From: an uncultured Marinicella sp.
GTDB lineage: Bacteria; Pseudomonadota; Gammaproteobacteria; Xanthomonadales; Marinicellaceae
Reading direction: 5' to 3'
Length of the DNA stretch: 64,000 nucleotides
NCBI GenBank assembly: GCA_947502925.1
Contig: CANNBS010000004.1
Span: 1-64,000, forward strand
Position 1 is the stretch's first letter, and every line of letters begins with the position of its first letter. This document shows positions 58,433 through 64,000 of the stretch, piece after piece. The translations under genes were made by a program, and so were the position numbers. The notes beneath the pieces were generated by a model. It did no database searches and was not told where the DNA came from. It saw only the letters and a list, made by a program, of their open reading frames with translations.

Positions 58433-59355
58433 TGGCTGTACCAGTCGGCTTTGGCGCGCATAAAAGGGCCTACGGCCATGCGTTTTTTGCCGGCGCGCTG
58501 GACTTCCAGAAGCTTGAGTTGATGCCGGCCACATTGAATAATTAATGTGTCGGAATCGGCATAGACCACAGTGCCCGGCGGTACGGTGTTGTTATCTTTA
58601 TTAACCACTTCGGCCTGCCAGATTTTCAGGGTTTCACCATTGATTTTAGACTGACTGCCGGGCCATGGCGTGAAGGCGCGTATTTGCCGTTCAATGTCAG
58701 TGGCCGGCTGTTGCCAGTCGATGTTGGATTCGACTTTTTTAAGTTTATGGGCATAGGTGGCCTGTGTGTCATTTTGTGCTTTTGCCGGTGGCAACGTATT
58801 GTTTTCGGCCATCTGAACCGCTTTTACGATTGTCCTGGCACCCATCTCGCTTAAACGGTCATGTAATTTACCGGCGGTGTCTTGTGAATCGATGGCAGTT
58901 TTTTCGCACAGGTAAACCGGGCCGGTATCGAGACCGGCTTCCATCTGCATAATGCAGACACCGGTTTCCTGATCACCGGCTAAAATGGCGCGGTGAATCG
59001 GTGCCGCGCCGCGCCAGCGGGGTAATAAGGAGGCATGAATGTTCCAGCATCCAAGACGCGGTAAATCCAGAACCGCCTGCGGAATGATGACCCCGTAGGC
59101 CACCACCACCATTAAATCAGCCTGATAGTCGGCGATTAAAGTCTGGGTATCGACGGCTTTCATGCCGTCGGGTTGGTGTACGGTGATGCCTAAGGCTTCG
59201 GCGGCTTGTTTGACCGGGGTTTTTTGTTGTTGCTGGCCGCGCCCGCGGGCTTTATCCGGTTGGGTAAATACGGCCAAAATGTCATGCCCGGCGGCATGCA
59301 GTTGTTGTAAAGGGGGCACTGAAAATTCAGGGGTGCCGCAAAACAGTATGCGCAT
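58429..59355 (-). CDS. fmt: Methionyl-tRNA formyltransferase
   Basis: The protein has 308 residues. The formyltransferase domain has FCGTPEFSVPPLQQL, the active-site region NIHASLLPRWRGAAPI (Asn106, His108) and a later Asp in EAGLDTGPVY. The C-terminal tRNA-binding OB-fold includes IRAFTPWPGSQ. It formylates Met on initiator tRNA. In most relatives def precedes fmt; here tdk does, 1 bp away. No def is seen in this window. Confidence 0.96.
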   Translation of the reverse strand: MRILFCGTPEFSVPPLQQLHAAGHDILAVFTQPDKARGRGQQQQKTPVKQAAEALGITVHQPDGMKAVDTQTLIADYQADLMVVVAYGVIIPQAVLDLPRLGCWNIHASLLPRWRGAAPIHRAILAGDQETGVCIMQMEAGLDTGPVYLCEKTAIDSQDTAGKLHDRLSEMGARTIVKAVQMAENNTLPPAKAQNDTQATYAHKLKKVESNIDWQQPATDIERQIRAFTPWPGSQSKINGETLKIWQAEVVNKDNNTVPPGTVVYADSDTLIIQCGRHQLKLLEVQRAGKKRMAVGPFMRAKADWYSQ

Positions 59356-59356
59356 A

Positions 59357-59983
59357 TTATTCCTGTGGGTTGTCGTCTAAAGGCAGGGAGATTTGTGAGG
59401 GTTTTATGCTGCCTTCGCCATGAAAAATTCGTTTGTATTCGGCCCGTGAAACCGACACATAACGCTCATTGCCGCCAATTTGAATTTGTGCACCGCCGGT
59501 GATGGCCTGACCATGTTTATCAATGCGAATCACCATGGTGGCTTTCTTACCAGTGTGGCAAATGGTTTTGAGTTCACACAATTCATCGGCCCAGGCCAGC
59601 AGGTACTGGCTGCCCTCAAATAATTCCCCCTGAAAATCTGTTCGCAAACCATAAGCCAGAACCGGCACATTAAGCTTATCGACGATATCTGTTAACTGAT
59701 AGACCTGTGACCTGGTTAAAAACTGGGCCTCGTCCACCAGTACACAATCCACGTTGCCCTGTTGCCGGACCAGCTGATAGAGATCCTGGTCTTTATTAAA
59801 CAGCATTGAAGGTGATTCTATGCCAATCCGTGACTTAACCACCCCCTGACCATATCGGTCATCGATGGAAGATGATAAAATCAGGGTTTGCATGCCACGC
59901 TCACGGTAATTATGACTGGATTGCAACAGATGCGTGGTTTTACCGGCATTCATGGCGGAGTAGTAAAAATAAAGTTTGGCCAT
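59357..59983 (-). CDS. tdk: Thymidine kinase
   Basis: The protein has 208 residues of the type II thymidine kinase family. The P-loop is SAMNAGKTT (9-17), the DEAQFL motif lies near residue 95, the lasso region is [15 protein letters not shown] and the substrate-binding [12 protein letters not shown] lies near the C-terminus. The zinc site is reduced: [15 protein letters not shown] retains two Cys, but the second pair (CRxC) near the C-terminus is not visible. It phosphorylates thymidine for salvage. Confidence 0.94.
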   Translation of the reverse strand: MAKLYFYYSAMNAGKTTHLLQSSHNYRERGMQTLILSSSIDDRYGQGVVKSRIGIESPSMLFNKDQDLYQLVRQQGNVDCVLVDEAQFLTRSQVYQLTDIVDKLNVPVLAYGLRTDFQGELFEGSQYLLAWADELCELKTICHTGKKATMVIRIDKHGQAITGGAQIQIGGNERYVSVSRAEYKRIFHGEGSIKPSQISLPLDDNPQE

Positions 59984-60088
59984 TACAGGTGTATGAAAAT
60001 CGGCTATTTTAGCAAATAATCCCCGATGGTATGAACCTTATTGATTAAGCTGTGTCTTAACCGGCGCGTAGTCAGCGGTAGGAATAGT

Positions 60089-60409
60089 ATGAGTTCACAT
60101 TACATTCAGATCATGGTCAGCATCGATGATCACAAGCAGGCAGAGCACATCATCAAAGTCCTGTTAGAAGAAAGATTAATAGCCTGTGGTCAATGCCTGC
60201 CGGGGATGAGCAGTTATTATCGCTGGCAAGGCAAGGTCTGCTGTGATGAAGAATATTTGTTGTTGCTAAAAACCCAAAAACAACACCTTAAAGCCGCTGA
60301 ACACATGATTAAAAAGCACCACCGGTATGATGTGCCTGAAATCATTGTTGTGGATATTGTGGATGGACATAACGACTATTTAAACTGGATAAAAGATGAA
60401 ACCACTTAA
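60089..60409 (+). CDS. cutA: CutA1 divalent-ion tolerance protein
   Basis: The protein has 106 residues from the ATG preceded by AGGA; an earlier in-frame start at 60041 lacks CutA similarity. CutA features are EERLIACGQCLPGMSSYYRWQGK, EEYLLLLKT and HHRYDVPEIIVVDI. The protein forms very stable trimers and is linked to copper tolerance in E. coli. It overlaps dsbD by 14 bp, and cutA-dsbD is a conserved pairing. Confidence 0.93.
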   Translation: MSSHYIQIMVSIDDHKQAEHIIKVLLEERLIACGQCLPGMSSYYRWQGKVCCDEEYLLLLKTQKQHLKAAEHMIKKHHRYDVPEIIVVDIVDGHNDYLNWIKDETT

Positions 60410-62651
60410 TAATAAATCAGCAATTCAGGCGGCTGCCTGGCTTTTCATGTGCCTGATGAGTCTGCCAACACTGGCACTTAATGCGGATGAAGTGTTACAC
60501 CCCGATGAGGCGATGGTGCCGTCGGTTGAGGTGACTGATAACACCATTGTTGTCACCATTGATGTGTCTGATGATGTTTATTTGTATCGCCATGCACTGG
60601 ATTTTATCGGCGAGGATATAAATCTGGGCGAGGTCAAAAACGCCATCCCGAGCGGTGAAAAAAAACAGGATCCGTATTTTGGTGAAGTGGAAACCTACCG
60701 TCAGCAATTACGGGTTTCACTGCCTTTTTCGGAACCCGGTCAACAGCCACAGTTAACGGTCAAGTATCAGGGTTGTGTGGATTCAGGGATTTGTTATCCG
60801 CCGCAGAAAAAAACCTTCGATTTAAGTAATGATATAAAATCAACCGGCGTCCAGCCCGGTCAGACGGGCGGTAGTTTGCTTAACATTGGACAGGGCAATC
60901 AGGGCTTTTTCCCGGGCGCAGAGTCTTTCGTGTCCATGGATGATGCATTTAAATTTGAAGCCATTGCCGGCGATGCCAATACCCTGTTGGCACGATTTAC
61001 CATGGCACCTAATATGTATTTGTATCTGGACCAGCTTAAATTTACCAGCGAAACCCCGGGTGTCCGGGTGGGTCAACCCACTTACAGCGAAACGGTGGAA
61101 AAAGATGACCCTGAATTTGGCCGAGTGCAGGTGTTTTACGATTTAGCTGAAATTGAATTGCCGCTTATTCACAGCCAAAAAGATATATCGAGCATCACCC
61201 TGCGAGCCGATTATCAAGGTTGTGAAGATGGTAAAATCTGTTATCCGCCTGCCGAGAAAATCGTTTCAGTCGATTTGCCGGCCGGTGCGGTCATTAGTGA
61301 AACACCTGCGCAAACCGTACAGTCCGAAGTAGCGGCCGAACCGGCGCTGTCTGAACAACAACGTTTGACCCAGGACATTGGCGCTGATGCCAAGTGGTGG
61401 ACAGTGCTGAAATTCTTTGGTTTTGGTTTACTGCTGGCTTTAACACCTTGTGTGTTTCCGATGATTCCCATTTTGTCATCCTTGATTGTTGGTCAGAATA
61501 TTCGTCGAGCCTCCAAAGCCTTTTTGCTGTCACTGGTGTATGTGCTGGCGATGGCCCTGACATATACCGTTGTCGGTGTGGTGGCCGGTTTGTTGGGTGC
61601 TAATTTACAGGCGATATTCCAAAAGCCCTGGATTTTAATCAGTTTTTCTCTGGTGTTTGTGCTGTTGGCTTTGTCAATGTTTGGCTTTTATGATTTACAG
61701 TTGCCGGCTAAATGGCAGAATAAATTATCCAGTATTTCCAACAAACAGAAAAGTGGATCCTTTATCGGGGTGGCCGTCATGGGCCTGTTGTCCGCACTGA
61801 TTGTCGGTCCCTGTGTGGCACCGCCACTGGCGGCTGCGGTGATATATATTTCTACCGAACAAAATGGTGCAATCATGGGTGGCCTGGCCTTGTTTGCCAT
61901 GTCCATGGGAATGGGTGTGCCGTTACTACTAATTGGCGCCTCAGCCGGTAAATGGATGCCGCAGGCCGGTGGCTGGATGAATGTGGTTAAATCCTTTTTT
62001 GGCATTGCGTTGTTGGGCATGGCCATCTGGTTTATGAGCCGAATTTTACCGGAACCGGTGGTGCTGTTATTGTGGGGGCTGTTGTTGGTGGCCGGCGGCA
62101 TCATGTGGCATAAAAATGCGCAGAACAACGGCTTAAGCGGCTGGATGATGAGTTTGTTTGATGCCTTAAAAGTGATTTTATTGGTGATTGGTGTGGCGCA
62201 GATTATTGGCGCCATGGCTGGTCAGAAAGATCCTTTACAGCCGCTGGCCGGTATTTTTTCCGGTGGTGGAGATACGGTGGCCGCTCAGAGTCAACAGGTT
62301 AAATTTGATACCATTAAATCCCTGGATGAATTACAGAATCGATTGGCCACGACCGATAAGCCGGTGTATTTTGATTTTTATGCGGACTGGTGTATCGAAT
62401 GTAAACGCATGGAACGCACCACTTTTCAGGACGCTGATATTGTTGAGCTATCGCAACAGTTCACCTTATTAAAAGCCGATGTCACGGCCAATGATGAAAC
62501 TGATCAGGCCCTGATGAATCATTTTGGGGTATTTGGTCCGCCGGCCAGTTTGTTTTTTGATGCCGAAGGTCAGCCTTTGAGTCAATATAATTTCTTCGGT
62601 TATAAAGATGCGGCGGCCTTAAAACAAACGTTTGAAAAAATACTGATGTAG
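60396..62651 (+). CDS. dsbD: Thiol:disulfide interchange protein DsbD with doubled N-terminal domain
   Basis: The protein has 751 residues, about 180 more than E. coli DsbD. After a signal peptide come two tandem DsbD-alpha domains (about 35-145 and 170-300). Each has its own redox Cys pair, in QGCVDSGICYPP (about 127) and QGCEDGKICYPP (about 276). The membrane domain (about 325-610) has LTPCVFPMIPILSS and VGPCVAPPLAA. A thioredoxin-like gamma domain has DFYADWCIECKRMERTTF (about 665/668). DsbD passes electrons from cytoplasmic thioredoxin to periplasmic DsbC and CcmG. The TAG stop is formed by the left end of the MITE-like element. Confidence 0.94.
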   Translation: MKPLNNKSAIQAAAWLFMCLMSLPTLALNADEVLHPDEAMVPSVEVTDNTIVVTIDVSDDVYLYRHALDFIGEDINLGEVKNAIPSGEKKQDPYFGEVETYRQQLRVSLPFSEPGQQPQLTVKYQGCVDSGICYPPQKKTFDLSNDIKSTGVQPGQTGGSLLNIGQGNQGFFPGAESFVSMDDAFKFEAIAGDANTLLARFTMAPNMYLYLDQLKFTSETPGVRVGQPTYSETVEKDDPEFGRVQVFYDLAEIELPLIHSQKDISSITLRADYQGCEDGKICYPPAEKIVSVDLPAGAVISETPAQTVQSEVAAEPALSEQQRLTQDIGADAKWWTVLKFFGFGLLLALTPCVFPMIPILSSLIVGQNIRRASKAFLLSLVYVLAMALTYTVVGVVAGLLGANLQAIFQKPWILISFSLVFVLLALSMFGFYDLQLPAKWQNKLSSISNKQKSGSFIGVAVMGLLSALIVGPCVAPPLAAAVIYISTEQNGAIMGGLALFAMSMGMGVPLLLIGASAGKWMPQAGGWMNVVKSFFGIALLGMAIWFMSRILPEPVVLLLWGLLLVAGGIMWHKNAQNNGLSGWMMSLFDALKVILLVIGVAQIIGAMAGQKDPLQPLAGIFSGGGDTVAAQSQQVKFDTIKSLDELQNRLATTDKPVYFDFYADWCIECKRMERTTFQDADIVELSQQFTLLKADVTANDETDQALMNHFGVFGPPASLFFDAEGQPLSQYNFFGYKDAAALKQTFEKILM

Positions 62652-62911
62652 TGTATTGCACCTATTTGCGCTATGAGTGAATCATAAAATAGTCAGCTAC
62701 AAGGCTTTTTTTCTTCGCAATAGTTATTCATATTGCAAGGAAATATAACGCCGTAGATGGCTATTTTATGGTTCACCCTTCGCCGAATCAGCCATAAGCC
62801 TCATCACGGCGTTATCGTTCTTATTAAGGACTTATGGCCATTAACTGCAAACGATGCCTTGTTATGAGACTTATGGCTGGTTCTCAAAGTGCAAATAGGT
62901 GCAATACACTA
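62649..62911. mobile_element. MITE-like element with ~22-bp perfect terminal inverted repeats
   Basis: The left end (from 62649, reading GTGTATTGCACCTATTTGC inside TA) and the right end (to 62911) are exact inverted repeats. The match reaches 24 bp including flanking bases (62646-62669 and 62891-62914) and extends to ~32 bp with few mismatches. A TA dinucleotide borders both ends, as for Tc1/mariner- or IS630-type target duplication. Inside are a 10-bp perfect inverted repeat (62745-62754 with 62806-62815), a nested 6-bp stem (62757-62762 with 62790-62795) and a small hairpin (62717-62736). No transposase frame fits in 263 bp. The rest of the 344-bp dsbD-aroQ gap holds only the aroQ leader. 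Confidence 0.8.
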
Positions 62912-62995
62912 CATAAAATTAACCTACTTTCTGGACATTCGCAACCGATTGATGCAAAATCGCAGAACTTAGTCGCTAATTCAACTAAAAAACCT

Positions 62996-63439
62996 ATGCT
63001 TGAAATTGCTGTCATTCACGGGCCCAATTTAAACCTCTTAGGTCGCCGAGAACCTTCGGTTTATGGCCATCAGAGTCTGCAAGACATCAATGCGTCGATT
63101 CAGAAACTGGCCGATTCATTATCATTAAGCGTGCGTTTTTTTCAGTCCAATGCTGAACATGAATTAGTTGAATTCATTCACAGTTGTATTGATGCTGTGG
63201 ATGGAGTCATCATTAATCCGGCTGCATTTACCCACACCAGTGTCGCCCTGCGGGATGCTTTATTGGCCATTGATAAGCCATTTATTGAAGTGCATTTATC
63301 GAATGTGGCTGCCCGGGAGCCTTTTCGAACGCATTCCTATCTAGCTGACAAAGCCGTGGCCACCATCTCAGGATTGGGTATCGAAGGTTATTTAGCGGCT
63401 GTGCGTTTTTGGCCTACTTACAAACTACAGGAGTCGTAA
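62996..63439 (+). CDS. aroQ: 3-Dehydroquinate dehydratase, type II
   Basis: The protein has 147 residues, the normal size of the dodecameric type II enzyme. The catalytic loop [17 protein letters not shown] holds Arg18 and Tyr23. [17 protein letters not shown] and EVHLSN (His101) complete the active site. It dehydrates 3-dehydroquinate in the shikimate pathway. The ATG at 62996 gives the standard N-terminus. An in-frame extension back to 62834 lies within the MITE-like element and is rejected. The stop overlaps the accB start (TAATG). Confidence 0.95.
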   Translation: MLEIAVIHGPNLNLLGRREPSVYGHQSLQDINASIQKLADSLSLSVRFFQSNAEHELVEFIHSCIDAVDGVIINPAAFTHTSVALRDALLAIDKPFIEVHLSNVAAREPFRTHSYLADKAVATISGLGIEGYLAAVRFWPTYKLQES

Positions 63440-63909
63440 TGGATATCAGAAAAATAAAAAAATTGATCGAATTATTAGAAGAATCCTCCCTTACAGAAAT
63501 AGAAATCACTGAGAATGACGATCAGATCAGGTTATCCAGGCAGTCACAACAGGCACCTGCACCGCAATCCTATGTGATGCCACAGCCGCAACAGGCCCCG
63601 GCCCAACCACAACAACCGGCGGCCCAACCGGCGTCAGCCAGCCAGGAACCACAACAGGATAGCGAAGAGCCCAGCGGCCAAATTGTGCGCAGTCCGATGG
63701 TGGGCACTTTTTATGCCAGTCCGTCGCCGGATGCCGAGCCCTTTGTTAAAGTGGGACAGTCAGTGGATGTGGGTGATACCTTATGTATGGTTGAAGCGAT
63801 GAAAATGTTTAACCAGATTGAATCTGAGTTCAAAGGTAAAATTAAACGTATCCTGGTGGAAAATGCCCAGCCGGTTGAATTTGATGAACCTTTGTTTGAA
63901 ATTGAATAA
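63439..63909 (+). CDS. accB: Biotin carboxyl carrier protein of acetyl-CoA carboxylase
   Basis: The protein has 156 residues. An N-terminal helix region ([20 protein letters not shown]) is followed by a Pro/Gln/Ala-rich linker (about 37-75) and a biotinyl domain with EAMKM (biotinylated Lys122). The thumb [15 protein letters not shown] is also present. It carries CO2 from AccC to the carboxyltransferase in the first step of fatty acid synthesis. AGGAG precedes the ATG, which overlaps the aroQ stop. accC follows 17 bp later. Confidence 0.96.
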   Translation: MDIRKIKKLIELLEESSLTEIEITENDDQIRLSRQSQQAPAPQSYVMPQPQQAPAQPQQPAAQPASASQEPQQDSEEPSGQIVRSPMVGTFYASPSPDAEPFVKVGQSVDVGDTLCMVEAMKMFNQIESEFKGKIKRILVENAQPVEFDEPLFEIE

Positions 63910-63926
63910 GGCTTAAGGGAGCGACC

Positions 63927-64000
63927 ATGTTCAGTAAAATAGTGATTGCAAATCGTGGTGAAATTGCCCTGCGCATCCTGCGTGCCTGCCAAACCATGGG
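63927..64000 (+). CDS. accC: Acetyl-CoA carboxylase biotin carboxylase, 5' end only
   Basis: Only the first 24 codons lie in the window. They read [20 protein letters not shown] and then CQTMG, the invariant N-terminus of biotin carboxylase. AGGGAG lies 5 nt upstream of the ATG. The aroQ-accB-accC order is the common gammaproteobacterial arrangement. Confidence 0.93.
   Translation, partial: MFSKIVIANRGEIALRILRACQTM

Noticed and set aside
62745-62815. Integron attC or VCR-like site
   Set aside because: The nested palindrome is suggestive, but the GTTRRRY/RYYYAAC core pair is not at the ends, and no cassette array or integrase is seen. Terminal inverted repeats with TA fit a MITE better.
62834-62995. 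N-terminal extension of aroQ
   Set aside because: The extension is translated from the MITE-like element and leader and is absent from all type II dehydroquinases I know.

Overview
The window looks like part of a chromosome from a marine-type gammaproteobacterium with moderately low GC. The housekeeping gene orders are gammaproteobacterial: initiator tRNA-rimP-nusA-infB-rbfA-truB-rpsO-pnp, fmt-rsmB-DUF4390-ntrY, and aroQ-accB-accC. The giant repeat proteins with a C-terminal 'DLIFRDGFE'-like motif, the Oar-like TonB receptor and the TonB_C/Sel1 mixtures recall Marinicella and xanthomonad-like lineages. That placement is an inference from gene content and is not proven.

Region 1 (1-20.7 kb) encodes surface or secreted proteins. 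It holds the C-terminal 3,353 residues of a giant Ig-like protein, which contains a recent in-frame 1.77-kb internal duplication. Next is a complete 3,150-residue protein made of 27 carboxypeptidase-regulatory-like modules, 15 of them arranged as three copies of a five-module super-repeat. On the opposite strand is a small secreted beta-propeller-like protein with a C-terminal membrane anchor.

Region 2 (20.9-27.1 kb) has a PilS-like histidine kinase without an adjacent regulator, directly downstream of a PhoD-family phosphatase. A divergent Oar-like TonB-dependent receptor follows.

Region 3 (27.2-36.1 kb) is the classical translation/transcription operon, from initiator tRNA through pnp, with three clear hairpin terminators.

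Region 4 (36.1-44.4 kb) holds envelope genes: a periplasmic TonB_C/Sel1 protein, a CAP-domain protein, a slipin-NfeD pair, a LoiP-like M48 lipoprotein peptidase and an unrecognised 877-residue exported protein.

Region 5 (44.6-47.9 kb) is a tight operon of a one-domain asparaginase-like protein, a YciO/Sua5-like protein, scpA, scpB and rluB.

Region 6 (47.9-54.5 kb) holds a rhomboid protease, a SixA-type phosphatase, an HD/PDE-like protein, a gamma carbonic anhydrase homologue, a large lipoprotein, a small secreted protein and a coniferyl-aldehyde-type ALDH.

Region 7 (54.5-60.0 kb) is tdk-fmt-rsmB-DUF4390-ntrY, mostly with ATGA overlaps. The ALDH gene sits where ntrX is usually found.

Region 8 (60.1-64.0 kb) has cutA-dsbD (with a doubled N-terminal domain), a MITE-like 263-bp element inserted at the dsbD stop codon, then aroQ, accB and the start of accC.

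No CRISPR array, prophage, rRNA or complete transposase gene was seen. The strongest candidates for new biology are the giant repeat proteins with their shared C-terminal motif, the second C-terminal 'VPVN' anchor motif shared by two unlinked exported proteins, and the MITE-like element.
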